Assembly (NCBI RefSeq): GCF_023370775.1
Contig: NZ_JAMCCQ010000004.1
Coordinates: forward strand, 186,001 to 250,000
Direction of reading: 5' to 3'
Length of the DNA stretch: 64,000 nt
DNA from: Marivita sp. GX14005
Lineage (GTDB): Bacteria; Pseudomonadota; Alphaproteobacteria; Rhodobacterales; Rhodobacteraceae
Part shown: in pieces, positions 53,117 to 62,212 of the stretch
Layout: each line of letters begins with the position of its first letter
How positions within the stretch are numbered: the first letter of the stretch is position 1
Made by a program: the position numbers and the translations under genes
Notes under the pieces: model-generated
Databases searched by the model: none
Told to the model about the DNA's origin: nothing
Seen by the model: only the letters and a program-made list of their open reading frames with translations

Positions 53117-53949
53117 GTCAGGGCTCCGTAGAGATCGGCGAACATCCGCAGCGAGGTTATCAGCAGAAACGCCCCGAACAGAAGGCGCAAGGTGCGCCGT
53201 TCGATCCGGTGCGCGATGGCCACCCCGACGCGGGCGAAGACGACGGTGAGCGGAATGATGATCGCGGCGGCCACGAGGTTGACATAGCCGAGCGAGAGCG
53301 GCGGCAGGTTCTCCTGCCCCAGCCCGGTGATCATGTAGGTGATCGCCCCCGGCACGCCGATGATGAAGCCGATGGCCGCCGATGTGCCGACCGCGCGGCG
53401 GATGTCATAGCCGAGGAAGTTCAGCAGCGGCACGCAGACCGTGCCGCCGCCGATGCCCATCATGGCAGAGATCGTGCCGGCCAGAACGCCGAGCCCCGCC
53501 CAGACGGGTTTGGAGAAACTGCGCTGCGTCTCCACCTCTGCCTTGCGGCGCAGGATCATGTCGGCGGCCACGATCAGGGCGACCGTGGCGAAAACGGCGA
53601 TCAGCGCAAAGCCCGACACGACGCCGCCGAGGATGCCGCCGAGCACCACGCCGACAAGGATCGACGGCCCCCAGAGCTTGAGCAGGGCGAAATCGATGGC
53701 CCCCTTGCGGTGATGCCCCCAGGCGGAGCTGAGCGCGGTGAAGACGATGGTGGCGAGCGACGTGCCGACGGCGACCTGCATCATCAGCGCCGGGTTCGCA
53801 TCGGTCAGCGAGAGCGCGAAATAGAGCGCCGGAACGATGACGATGCCGCCGCCGACGCCCAGCAGTCCGGCGAGGATGCCGCCGAAGATGCCGGCGGCGA
53901 TCGCCGGGGCGGCGATGCTGACGAGCAGTTCCTGAACCAGACCGTCCAC
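53113..53949 (-). CDS. TauE/SafE-family sulfite/anion exporter
   Basis: 278 residues with about eight hydrophobic helices and the glycine-rich motifs of the family: 'GGILAGLLGVGGGIVIVPAL' and, in the second repeat, 'GTISAMMGIGGGTVCVPLLN'. The family exports sulfite, sulfoacetate or other organosulfur anions. Located behind a gamma-glutamyltransferase, it could remove sulfite or a sulfur product arising from cysteine-containing gamma-glutamyl peptides. It overlaps the GntR gene and follows DUF1028 by three bases. Confidence 0.9.
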   Translation of the reverse strand: MDGLVQELLVSIAAPAIAAGIFGGILAGLLGVGGGIVIVPALYFALSLTDANPALMMQVAVGTSLATIVFTALSSAWGHHRKGAIDFALLKLWGPSILVGVVLGGILGGVVSGFALIAVFATVALIVAADMILRRKAEVETQRSFSKPVWAGLGVLAGTISAMMGIGGGTVCVPLLNFLGYDIRRAVGTSAAIGFIIGVPGAITYMITGLGQENLPPLSLGYVNLVAAAIIIPLTVVFARVGVAIAHRIERRTLRLLFGAFLLITSLRMFADLYGALT

Positions 53950-53952
53950 GCC

Positions 53953-54705
53953 CTAGCCCCCGGATGTCGTGGCGTGGGAGCGGCTCACGATGCCCTCGCG
54001 TTCGCGCCGCGCTTCCTCTGTGGCGATGGCGAGGTCGATGGGGCCGCGATCGGCGGTGCCGGAGAAATTGCCTGTAGTGGCGAAGGTTTGCGCGACATGC
54101 GCGTAGCGTTCGCGCGACACGTCCAGCAGGCGCTCCAGCTCGGTGAGCGGATCGGCATGGTCGTCGGCGCGCAGATCGAGGATCGCGTAGGCCTCGCCGC
54201 GATGGATTTTCAGCCCCGCCGCCTGTTTGCCGCGCTTGTCGCCGCCCGCCTCCTCGCCCGCGCGCATGGCGCGGAGCATCCGGTCGGGAAGGGGCAGATC
54301 GGCGTCTTTCTCGAAGGCTTGAAAGGTCGCGCGCAGCACCGCTTCGCCCGCCAGCATATTGCCCGCGACGGAATGGGCGGCGCCGGTGATATGGCCGCAC
54401 CATTCGGTGCACTCCGTGCCGGTATGGGCTGCAAAATTGCCCGCCGCGTCCATCATGTGGCATTGTCTGAGATGCCGGCCGTCATCGCGGGCGGTGATAT
54501 CGGCCAGCACATCCGCCGCCGCTTCGCCCGCCTCCAGCCGCGCGAGCCCCTCAACACCCCAGAGCGGGTTGACGAAGGCTTGCGTCGCCACCGCCGCGCG
54601 CCGCCCGACATGGGGGACCAGCGCGCCGCAGGCGAAGAAGCGCGAGGCAACGGCGATGCCGATCTCTCCGGTCGTTTCGTCGCGGGCGATAAGCGAATAG
54701 GTCAT
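53953..54705 (-). CDS. DUF1028 (Ntn-hydrolase-like) protein
   Basis: 250 residues beginning 'MTYSLIARDETTGEIGIAVA', with 'ATQAFVNPLWGVEGLARLEA' and 'EWCGHITGAAHSVAGNMLAG', the standard DUF1028 pattern. The 'N-M-L' and 'SRFFACGALVPHV' blocks form the putative active centre. The family shares the Ntn-hydrolase fold and is often encoded beside gamma-glutamyltransferases and peptide importers, as here. It is assumed to hydrolyse or cyclise small gamma-glutamyl or peptide substrates; the reaction is not established. Confidence 0.88.
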   Translation of the reverse strand: MTYSLIARDETTGEIGIAVASRFFACGALVPHVGRRAAVATQAFVNPLWGVEGLARLEAGEAAADVLADITARDDGRHLRQCHMMDAAGNFAAHTGTECTEWCGHITGAAHSVAGNMLAGEAVLRATFQAFEKDADLPLPDRMLRAMRAGEEAGGDKRGKQAAGLKIHRGEAYAILDLRADDHADPLTELERLLDVSRERYAHVAQTFATTGNFSGTADRGPIDLAIATEEARREREGIVSRSHATTSGG

Positions 54706-54706
54706 G

Positions 54707-56494
54707 TCAGCGCCCCACCGCGTAGGCCTGCATCAGGCGCGGGGTTGCCGCCGCCGACAGAACGCCGCCCGCATCGCGCATCGCCGCCGTCAGGCGCCCA
54801 ACGGTCCAGGGATCGGCCACGGTGACCTTGTGGCCCTTGGCCTCCAGCGCCGCGATGGTGCCGTCTGTCACGTTCGGCTCGATCATCATCGCGCCCGGCA
54901 TGACCGCGCGGGGGAAGAAAGACCCCTGGAAATGCATCGAATGAAAGAGCGGCGCGTCGATGCCTTCCTGAAGGCCCATGCCGTGATGCACGAAGCGCAG
55001 GAACCAGACGAGTTGCCACTGGTCTTGCTGATCGCCGCCCGGCGTGCCGAAGACCAGCGTCGCGCCGTCCTTTTCGGCCAGCGTCGGGGTCAGCGTCGTG
55101 CGCGGGCGGCGGCCCGGTGCGAGCGATGTGGGCAGCCCCTCTTCGAGCCAGAACATCTGCGCGCGGCTGTTGAGCGGGAAGCCGAGGCCGGGGATCACCG
55201 GGTTCGATTGCAGCCAGCCGCCCGAGGGCGTGGCCGCGACGCAATTGCCCCAGCGGTCGATCACGTCAAGATGGACGGTATCGCCCTTGCGGTCGGTCAG
55301 GTGCGCCATCGTCGGCTCTTGCGCGCCCACCCCGGCCACGCCGAAATCGCGCGCGGCGCGGTCGATATAGGCATCGGCCAGATGCTCGAAGCCCGGAACG
55401 CGGCCTGGTCGTTGGTCGAGCGATGCGGTCTCATCGATCAGCTTGGCGCGCTCGGCGTTGTAGGCGTCCGAGAGCAGATGCTCCATCGGGATCTCGCTAT
55501 GGTCGGGATCGCCGTAATAGGCCTCGCGGTCGGCATAGGCGAGTTTCATCGCCTCGATCACGGTATGCACGAACTCCGCGCCCATCGGGTCCATCGCGGC
55601 GAGGTCGAAATGCTTGAGGATCGCGAGCGCCTGTAGCAGCACCGGACCTTGCCCCCATGGTCCGGTCTTGTAGAGCGTCCAGCCGTGATAATCGTAGCTT
55701 AGCGGCGCTTCGATCCGGGCGCGCCAATCGGCCATATCCTCGGGCGCCAGAACCGCGCGGTTGCGGCGTTCGGAGACATCATGCACCTCGGCATCCTTGA
55801 GATAGTCGAAGATCGCCTCGGCCACGAAGCCCGACGCCCATTCATCGCGCGCCGCGTCGATCTGGGCGATGCGGTCCTCGCCTGCGGCCTCGCCCGCCTC
55901 GACCAAACGGCGATAGGTGTCTGCCAGCGCTGGGTTGCGGAAGAGCGCCTGCGCCTTGGGAGTATCGCCGCCCGGTGTCCAGACCTCGGCGGAGCTGGGC
56001 CATTCGCGGGCGAAATACTCGGCCAGCCCGGCAATCTGATCGGCGACGCGGGGCAGCATCGGGTGGCCTTCACCTGCGTAGTAGATCGCCGGTTCCATCA
56101 CCTCGCGCAGGCGCATCGTGCCGTGTTCGCGCAGCATCAGCATCCAGCCGTCGAACGCGCCGGGGATGACAGTGGCAAGAAGGCCGGAGCCGGGGATGAG
56201 GTCCAGCCCCTGCGCGCGGTAATGTTCGATCGTCGCACCAGCCGGGGCCGGGCCTTGGGCGGCGATCACGCCCTTGCCCGATTTCACCGAATGATAAACC
56301 GCCGGAAGATCGCCCGCCGGACCGTTCAGATGCGGCTCCACCACTTGCAGGACAAGGCCGGTGGCGACGGCGGCATCGAAGGCGTTGCCCACCTTCTCGA
56401 GGATCGCCATGCCGACGCTGGAGGCGATCCAATGCGTCGAGGTGACGACGCCGAACGTGCCGCGAATGTCTGGACGGGTGGTGAAAGCGGTCAT
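54707..56494 (-). CDS. Gamma-glutamyltransferase family protein
   Basis: 595 residues from the ATG at 56494; the in-frame extension is inside dppC. N-terminal 'HWIASSVGMAILEKVGNAFD', 'VVEPHLNGPAGDLPAVYHS', and the autocleavage/catalytic Thr region 'RKGDTVHLDVIDRWGNCVAA' followed by 'TPSGGW', 'NSRAQMFWLEEG', 'FGTPGGDQQDQWQLVWFLRF'. The size and motifs fit a GGT/acylase-type Ntn hydrolase that cuts gamma-glutamyl bonds, e.g. in glutathione. There is no clear signal peptide, so it would act in the cytoplasm on imported substrate. It stops one base before the DUF1028 start. Confidence 0.92.
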   Translation of the reverse strand: MTAFTTRPDIRGTFGVVTSTHWIASSVGMAILEKVGNAFDAAVATGLVLQVVEPHLNGPAGDLPAVYHSVKSGKGVIAAQGPAPAGATIEHYRAQGLDLIPGSGLLATVIPGAFDGWMLMLREHGTMRLREVMEPAIYYAGEGHPMLPRVADQIAGLAEYFAREWPSSAEVWTPGGDTPKAQALFRNPALADTYRRLVEAGEAAGEDRIAQIDAARDEWASGFVAEAIFDYLKDAEVHDVSERRNRAVLAPEDMADWRARIEAPLSYDYHGWTLYKTGPWGQGPVLLQALAILKHFDLAAMDPMGAEFVHTVIEAMKLAYADREAYYGDPDHSEIPMEHLLSDAYNAERAKLIDETASLDQRPGRVPGFEHLADAYIDRAARDFGVAGVGAQEPTMAHLTDRKGDTVHLDVIDRWGNCVAATPSGGWLQSNPVIPGLGFPLNSRAQMFWLEEGLPTSLAPGRRPRTTLTPTLAEKDGATLVFGTPGGDQQDQWQLVWFLRFVHHGMGLQEGIDAPLFHSMHFQGSFFPRAVMPGAMMIEPNVTDGTIAALEAKGHKVTVADPWTVGRLTAAMRDAGGVLSAAATPRLMQAYAVGR

Positions 56495-56504
56495 GTGCGG
56501 TTCC

Positions 56505-57404
56505 TTACTGCTCGCGCGGGTCGAGCGCATCGCGCAGCCCGTCGCCCAAAAGGTTGAAGCCAAGCACCACGAGGAAGATCGCGATGCCGGGCCAGAGCGC
56601 CATCCAGGGCGCCTGGTTGAGAAAGTTCTTCGCCGTGTTCAGCATCGAACCCCAGCTTGGCGCGGGCGGCTGCTGGCCAAGGCCAAGGAAAGAGAGCGAG
56701 GCTTCGGCGATGATCGCGGTGGCGATGGTCAGCGTGGCCTGCACCAGCACCGGGGGCAGCACGTTGGGCAGGATGTAGCGCGACAGGATCTTGCGCGTCG
56801 GCAATCCGATGGCGCGGGCGCTGTCCACGTAGTCCTCGGCGGCGACGGACAGCACCTGCCCGCGCGTCAGCCGCACGAAAAGCGGCGTGGCCGAAATGCC
56901 GATGGCGATCATCGCATTGGTCAGCGATGGGCCGAGGAAGGCCGCGAGCGCGATGGCGAGGATCAGGAAGGGCGCGGCCAGCAGCGCTTCGGTGCAGCGG
57001 GAGATCACCGCATCGGTCCAGCCGCCGAAATAGCCCGCCATGATGCCGAACGGCACGCCGAGCGCCACGGCGATCAGCACCGAGACGACACCGGCCAAAA
57101 GCGACGCCTGCGCGCCCCAGATCATGCGCGAGAGCACATCGCGCCCGATCTCGTCGGTGCCGAGCCAATGCGCGGCAGAGGGGGCTTGCCGCACCGCGCC
57201 CCAATCGGTCGCCGCCGGATCGGGGATCGGCAGGAGCGGCGCAAGGATGGCGACCGCGACGAAGAACGCTACCAGCACACCGCCCAGCATAGCGCTGCGA
57301 TGGGCGCGAAACTTCTTCCAGACGCGGTTTTCCGGGCGGTGGTCGAGCACCGGATCGTTCATGCTTTGCGCGTCGATGGTGATGGGGGTGGCAGGTTGGC
57401 TCAT
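56505..57404 (-). CDS. Peptide ABC transporter permease (DppC type)
   Basis: 299 residues, N-terminal cytoplasmic tail and six helices. OppC-N segment 'FRAHRSAMLGGVLVAFFVAV', 'HWLGTDEIGRDVLSRMIWGA' (strongly conserved in DppC/OppC) and coupling motif 'SARAIGLPTRKILSRYILPN'. It pairs with the upstream DppB-type permease, which it overlaps by four bases. Part of the importer that supplies the gamma-glutamyltransferase. Confidence 0.94.
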   Translation of the reverse strand: MSQPATPITIDAQSMNDPVLDHRPENRVWKKFRAHRSAMLGGVLVAFFVAVAILAPLLPIPDPAATDWGAVRQAPSAAHWLGTDEIGRDVLSRMIWGAQASLLAGVVSVLIAVALGVPFGIMAGYFGGWTDAVISRCTEALLAAPFLILAIALAAFLGPSLTNAMIAIGISATPLFVRLTRGQVLSVAAEDYVDSARAIGLPTRKILSRYILPNVLPPVLVQATLTIATAIIAEASLSFLGLGQQPPAPSWGSMLNTAKNFLNQAPWMALWPGIAIFLVVLGFNLLGDGLRDALDPREQ

Positions 57405-58348
57405 GCCTCATTCCTCAGACGGGGGTTCAGCAGCACATAGGCCACATCGGCCAGCAGGTTCATCACGATGAAGCCCACGGCAGTGACGAGCACGATGCCC
57501 TGAACCACGGCGTAATCGCGGTTGAAGACGGCATCGACGACCATCTTGCCGAAACCGGGAATGGTGAAGATCTGCTCGGTCAGCACCGCGCCGGCAATGA
57601 GTTCGCCAAAGAGCAGCGCCGACAGCGTGACGATGGGCGTCAGCGCGTTGCGGAAGGCGTGTTTGAGGATCACCTTGCGCTCGCTCAGCCCCTTGGCGCG
57701 CGCGGTGCGCACATAGTCCGAGGTCAGCACGGTGAGCATGGCCGAGCGGGTGTGCCGCATCAGCGTCGCCGCGAGCGCGGTGCCTAGCACGAAGGCGGGC
57801 ATGAGCATGACCTGGATGGAGCGCCACGGGTCTTCGGCAAAGGGCACATAGCCCGAGGCGGGCAGCAGTTGCCATTTCACCGACACCAGAAGGATCAGCA
57901 TGATGCCGAGCCAGAAATTCGGAATCGAAAGGCCGGACAATGCCACGATATTGGCGATGTAATCGGTCATCGTGCCCTTGCGCACCGCCGACAAGATCCC
58001 GGCGGGGATGCCGATGCCCATCGCGAAGATCATCGCCATCGCGGCAAGCTGGATGGTGACGGGCAGTTTTTCCCCGATCAGTTCCAGCACCGGCTGGTTG
58101 GTGCGCAGCGATATGCCCAGATCGCCCTGCAGCGCATTGCCGACCCAGTTGAGATATTGCACCGGCACCGGATCGTTCAGGCGGTATTTCTCGCGCAGGA
58201 ATTCGATGACTTCGGGGTCGCGCTCTTCGCCCGCCATGGCGAGGATCGGATCGCCCGGCAGCAGCTTTTGCAGCGAGAAGACGAAGACCGAGATCAGCAG
58301 GATCGTCGGTATCGCGATCAGGACACGGCGCAGGATGAAAGAGAGCAT
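57401..58348 (-). CDS. Peptide ABC transporter permease (DppB type)
   Basis: 315 residues with six helices. N-terminal 'FILRRVLIAIPTILLISVFV', 'LPGDPILAMAGEERDPEVIE', and coupling motif 'TARAKGLSERKVILKHAFRN', then 'LTEQIFTIPGFGKMVVDAVF' (conserved at the end of DppB). It forms the channel with DppC. It lies between the binding protein and DppC genes. Confidence 0.95.
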   Translation of the reverse strand: MLSFILRRVLIAIPTILLISVFVFSLQKLLPGDPILAMAGEERDPEVIEFLREKYRLNDPVPVQYLNWVGNALQGDLGISLRTNQPVLELIGEKLPVTIQLAAMAMIFAMGIGIPAGILSAVRKGTMTDYIANIVALSGLSIPNFWLGIMLILLVSVKWQLLPASGYVPFAEDPWRSIQVMLMPAFVLGTALAATLMRHTRSAMLTVLTSDYVRTARAKGLSERKVILKHAFRNALTPIVTLSALLFGELIAGAVLTEQIFTIPGFGKMVVDAVFNRDYAVVQGIVLVTAVGFIVMNLLADVAYVLLNPRLRNEA

Positions 58349-58411
58349 GGGCGTGCTTTCGGCCTAGGGCAGGGTCGGCCGCGCGGGGAGCGCCCGCGCG
58401 GCCCGGTGGCG

Positions 58412-59923
58412 TTATTCGGCGTTCAGCGTGACGCCTTCGAGGCGCATCATGCCGTCGGGATAGGCGACGAACCCGTCCACCCCATCGGCCAGCGCGGTCA
58501 GCCAGGTCTGGTGATAGAGGTAAACGATGGGCAATTCGTCGTTCAGGATCGCGCGCGCCTCGTCATAGAGCTTCTTGCGCTCGGCGGTATCGCTGATGGT
58601 GCGCGCCTCGTTCAGAAGGCGGTCCACCTCGGCATTGGAATAGCCCGCATCGTTCAGCCCCGCGCCGGTGGTGACGAACTGGTGCAGGTTGCCGTCCGGG
58701 TCGATCCGGCCGGACCAGCCGACCTGGCTGCCGGTGAACTTGCCCGCCGATTGATCGTCGAGCATCGTGGCGAATTCCTTGGAGGTGATCTTGACGTTGA
58801 TCCCCGCCTCGGAGGCCATCGACTGGATCACCTGCATCAGTTGCAGGTTCTCGGGCCGGTTCGGCACCTGCACTTCGAGATCGAGCCCGTTCTCGTAACC
58901 CGCTTCGGCCAGCAGCGCCTTGGCCGCTTCGACATCGCGTTCCGGCATGGGGAATTCGCTGTCATACCACGGGGATTCGGTGGAATAGGGCTGGTTCGCG
59001 GGGCGGAAATTGCCGTCGAACACCACCTGGTTGATGATGTCGCGCCCGATGGCGAGGCTGAACGCCTGGCGCAGCCGCTTGTCGTTGCCCCACGGGTTGT
59101 CGCCGCGCTCGCCATTACCGACGTTGAAGGTGATGCCCTGATAGCCAAGGGAGACCGCCTCTTTCACGTCGATCGACGGATCGTCGCTGATCTGTTTCAG
59201 GTCTGTCGCGGCAAGGCGGTCGAGGATGTGAATGTCGCCCGATTGCAGGTTGGCAAGCCGCACCGTCGTGTCGGGGATCGGCAGATAGGTCACGCTATCG
59301 AGGTTGATTTCGTCCGCGTTCCAGTAGCCGTCGAACTTGCTCAGGACGATCCGGTCCTGCGCGACGCGCTCTTCGAATTTGAACGGGCCGGAGCAGACGG
59401 GGTTGAGGCCGAAATCCGCGCCCGCCTCATCGGCGGCATCGGGCGAGATCATCATGCCCGCGCGGTCGGCAAGCTGCGCGAGGATGGTGGCATCGGGCTG
59501 CGCGAGGTTGATCTTGATCTCATACTCGCCCAGCACCTCGGTGCCGGAGACAGAGGACAGCTCGGACTTGCGGCGGCTTTCCTCCAGCGTGCGGCTGCGT
59601 TCGATATTGCGCGCGACCGCTTCGGCGTTGAAGGGGGTGCCGTCATGGAAGGTCACGCCTTCGCGCAGTTGCATGGTCAGGGCGGTGTTGTCGTCCGAAA
59701 AGCTCCAATCCGTCGCCAGTTGCGGGATGATTTCAAGTTCGGGCGTGATATCCACCAGCTTGTCGCAGAGCGCGGCGTAGACGATGCGGCCGACGAAGGT
59801 GCGCGACTGGTCCGGGTCGAGCACGTCGGCGTCGGATGCAAGGCCGATGCGCAGATCCTGTGCCTGTGCGCCCAGGGCCGTGGCGCCCAGAAGGGCGGCG
59901 GCGAGGGTGATGCGAAGTTTCAT
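58412..59923 (-). CDS. Peptide ABC transporter substrate-binding protein (SBP_bac_5)
   Basis: 503 residues. Signal peptide 'MKLRITLAAALLGATALGAQ' (AQA cleavage), then 'DLRIGLASDADVLDPDQSRT', 'LREGVTFHDGTPFNAEAVAR', the family hallmark, and 'NPWGNDKRLRQAFSLAIGRD'. It binds peptides or glutathione-like compounds in the periplasm. In the context of a GGT gene, the GsiB-type glutathione binding role is likely. It starts after a 56-base gap from the ATPase genes, allowing an internal stem-loop or re-initiation. The start was set at the signal peptide ATG. Confidence 0.93.
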   Translation of the reverse strand: MKLRITLAAALLGATALGAQAQDLRIGLASDADVLDPDQSRTFVGRIVYAALCDKLVDITPELEIIPQLATDWSFSDDNTALTMQLREGVTFHDGTPFNAEAVARNIERSRTLEESRRKSELSSVSGTEVLGEYEIKINLAQPDATILAQLADRAGMMISPDAADEAGADFGLNPVCSGPFKFEERVAQDRIVLSKFDGYWNADEINLDSVTYLPIPDTTVRLANLQSGDIHILDRLAATDLKQISDDPSIDVKEAVSLGYQGITFNVGNGERGDNPWGNDKRLRQAFSLAIGRDIINQVVFDGNFRPANQPYSTESPWYDSEFPMPERDVEAAKALLAEAGYENGLDLEVQVPNRPENLQLMQVIQSMASEAGINVKITSKEFATMLDDQSAGKFTGSQVGWSGRIDPDGNLHQFVTTGAGLNDAGYSNAEVDRLLNEARTISDTAERKKLYDEARAILNDELPIVYLYHQTWLTALADGVDGFVAYPDGMMRLEGVTLNAE

Positions 59924-59979
59924 GTTGTCTCTCTCCTTTGTTGATGCGCCGGCCGCTTTCACGCGGCCTTGTTCGTGGT

Positions 59980-61077
59980 TTACGTCTCGGGCTCGCGCGG
60001 GCGGACCGGCGCACCGGCCAGAGCGTCCGCGTAAAGCGAAAAGCGGCTTTCGGCCGCGGCGCTGCGCGGCTCGGGCAGGCGGGCCGGGGCGCCGGTCTCG
60101 CTGGCGATCTCTTCGAAGAAATGGCACGCGGCGCGGTGATGCGGCCCCGCATCGCGCAAGGCCGGCACCTCGGTTCGGCAACGCTCGCGCGCGAAGGGGC
60201 AGCGGGTGTGAAACCGGCAGCCGGGGGGCGGATCGATGGGCGAAGGGGTTTCGCCGCTCAGCTCGATCTGCTGGCGTTCGATGCCGTATTCCGCTTCGGG
60301 AATCGCGGAGAGGAGCGCCATCGTATAGGGGTGCTGCGGCGTCTCGAAGATGCGGTCGCAGGGGCCTTCCTCGACAATGCCGCCGAGATACATCACCGCC
60401 ACGCGGTCGCTCATGTGGCGGATGACGGCCAGATCATGCGCGATCACCACCAGCGTCAGGCCCAGCTGTTCCTTCAGGTCGGCCAGCAGGTTCACCACCT
60501 GCGCCTGCACGCTCACATCGAGCGCGGAGACCGGCTCGTCGCCAATGATGAGTTTCGGCCCGGAGGCAAGCGCGCGGGCGATGCCGATGCGCTGGCGCTG
60601 GCCGCCGGAAAATTCGTGCGGATAGCGGTTCGCGTGTTCCGGGCGCAGCCCGACCTGCGCCAAAAGCTCGGATACCTTGGCGCGGCGGTCCTTGGCGGAC
60701 AGATCGGGGCGTTGCGTCTCAAGCGGCTCACCGACCAGCTTGCCGACGCTCATGCGCGGGTTGAGCGAGGAAAAGGGGTCTTGAAAGATGAACTGCATCT
60801 CGCCGCGCAGTTTGGTCAGATCGTCGCCGGAGATGCTTTCGATATGGCGGCCTTCGAAGAACAGCTCGCCGCTGGTGGGGGTGATGAGCCGCATGAGCAT
60901 CCGCGCCAGCGTGGATTTCCCGCAGCCCGATTCGCCGACGATGGCCAGCGTTTCGCCCGGCTGGACGGAAAGCGACACGTCCTGCACCGCGCGCAGCGTG
61001 TCGGGTTTGCGAAAAAGCGTGCCGCCGACGCTGAAATGGCGGGACACGTTGCGCGCTTCGAGAATGGGATCGCTCAT
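59980..61077 (-). CDS. Peptide ABC transporter ATP-binding protein (OppF/DppF type)
   Basis: 365 residues from the ATG overlapping the OppD-type stop (ATGA). Walker A '[20 protein letters not shown]', Q-loop 'MQFIFQDPFSSLNPRMSVGK', signature 'FSGGQRQRIGIARALA', Walker B 'LIIGDEPVSALDVSVQAQVV'. The C-terminal 'PPPGCRFHTRCPFARERC' Cys motif is the OppDF Fe-S/structural tail. It is longer at the C-terminus than usual (~35 extra residues). Confidence 0.94.
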   Translation of the reverse strand: MSDPILEARNVSRHFSVGGTLFRKPDTLRAVQDVSLSVQPGETLAIVGESGCGKSTLARMLMRLITPTSGELFFEGRHIESISGDDLTKLRGEMQFIFQDPFSSLNPRMSVGKLVGEPLETQRPDLSAKDRRAKVSELLAQVGLRPEHANRYPHEFSGGQRQRIGIARALASGPKLIIGDEPVSALDVSVQAQVVNLLADLKEQLGLTLVVIAHDLAVIRHMSDRVAVMYLGGIVEEGPCDRIFETPQHPYTMALLSAIPEAEYGIERQQIELSGETPSPIDPPPGCRFHTRCPFARERCRTEVPALRDAGPHHRAACHFFEEIASETGAPARLPEPRSAAAESRFSLYADALAGAPVRPREPET

Positions 61078-62084
61078 GCGGGGATCTCCAGCATCCGGTC
61101 GAGCGGCGCGAAATGGCACAGGGCGCTGTGGCCCATCCCGAACGTGCGCTCGGGCGGGGCGGTGGCGCAGACGGGTTGCGCAAAGGGGCAGCGGGTGGAA
61201 AAGCGGCAGCCTTCGGGCATCGTCTCGACCGTGGGCACTGTGCCGGGAACGGTCGTCAACCGCCGGCGCGGCCCGGTCAGGCGCGGCACGGACGACATGA
61301 GCCCGATCGTGTAGGGATGTTGCGGGTCGTTGAAGATACGCTCCACCGGGCCGGATTCGATGATCGTGCCGGCATACATCACCGCCACATCGGTCGCGAT
61401 TTCGGCCACGACGCCCAGATCATGCGTGATCATGATGGTCGCCATGCGCGCCTCTGCCTGCAACTCGCGGATCAGATCGAGGATCTGCGCCTGAATGGTC
61501 ACGTCGAGCGCGGTTGTCGGCTCGTCCGCGATGAGCAGCGCGGGATCGTTGACCAGCGCCATCGCGATCATCACGCGCTGGCGCATCCCGCCCGAAAGCT
61601 GATGCGGGTATTCCTTCATCCGCGCTTCGGGCGCCGGGATGCCGACCTTGCGCAACATTGCCAAAGCGCGGCCCTGCGCCTCGGACTTGGTGACGTTGTT
61701 ATGGGCGATCACGGTCTCCGCGATCTGGTCGCCGATGCGGAAGGCCGGGTTGAGAGAGGTCATCGGTTCCTGAAAGATCATCGCCATCGAGGCGCCGCGC
61801 AAGTCGCGTAGCCGCTCGCGGTCCTCCAGATCGAGCGGTGCGCCCCGGAAGGTGATCGCCTCCGCCCGCGTTTCTGCCAGATGCGGCGGCAGAAGCCCCA
61901 TCAGCGCAAGCGAGCTGACGCTCTTGCCGCAGCCCGATTCTCCGACGATGCACAGCGTTTCGCCCGGACGGACGGAATAGCTCACGTCCTTCAGCAGGTC
62001 GCGTTCGGTGCCCCGGAACCGCAGGCTCAGCCGCCGGACATCGAGAAGCGGGGATGTGTCGTTTTCAACCAATAGTCCAACCAA
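61074..62084 (-). CDS. Peptide ABC transporter ATP-binding protein (OppD/DppD type)
   Basis: 336 residues if started at a TTG at 62084; no ATG lies in frame before the domain, and a second TTG at 62072 is equally possible. Domain: '[20 protein letters not shown]' (Walker A), '[20 protein letters not shown]', '[16 protein letters not shown]', '[20 protein letters not shown]', and the Cys-containing tail '[17 protein letters not shown]'. It is the first gene of the nine-gene minus-strand operon. Its start region overlaps the operator palindrome, which is unusual, so the true start and promoter need care. Confidence 0.9.
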   Translation of the reverse strand: MVGLLVENDTSPLLDVRRLSLRFRGTERDLLKDVSYSVRPGETLCIVGESGCGKSVSSLALMGLLPPHLAETRAEAITFRGAPLDLEDRERLRDLRGASMAMIFQEPMTSLNPAFRIGDQIAETVIAHNNVTKSEAQGRALAMLRKVGIPAPEARMKEYPHQLSGGMRQRVMIAMALVNDPALLIADEPTTALDVTIQAQILDLIRELQAEARMATIMITHDLGVVAEIATDVAVMYAGTIIESGPVERIFNDPQHPYTIGLMSSVPRLTGPRRRLTTVPGTVPTVETMPEGCRFSTRCPFAQPVCATAPPERTFGMGHSALCHFAPLDRMLEIPA

Positions 62085-62100
62085 TCGTGAATTGGTTGGA
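62076..62100. promoter_or_regulatory. Palindromic operator before the peptide/GGT operon
   Basis: Perfect 10-base arms TCCAACCAAT and ATTGGTTGGA around CGTGA, with a further ACCAAT copy at 62068-62073. It sits at the very start of the operon and in the gap shared with the divergent HlyD gene. The TTGGT/ACCAA half-site is common for GntR-type repressors; the GntR gene at the far end of the operon is the likely binder. Confidence 0.68.
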
Positions 62101-62212
62101 CGTTAGGGAAGCCTGAATCGCACGTCAAGGCCGGTTTTGTGACGTGCCGGGCTTTCAGGATTGGCCGGTTTCTGTAAGTTGAGCCGGTGGGATAAGCGAA
62201 AAAGAGGGCCAG

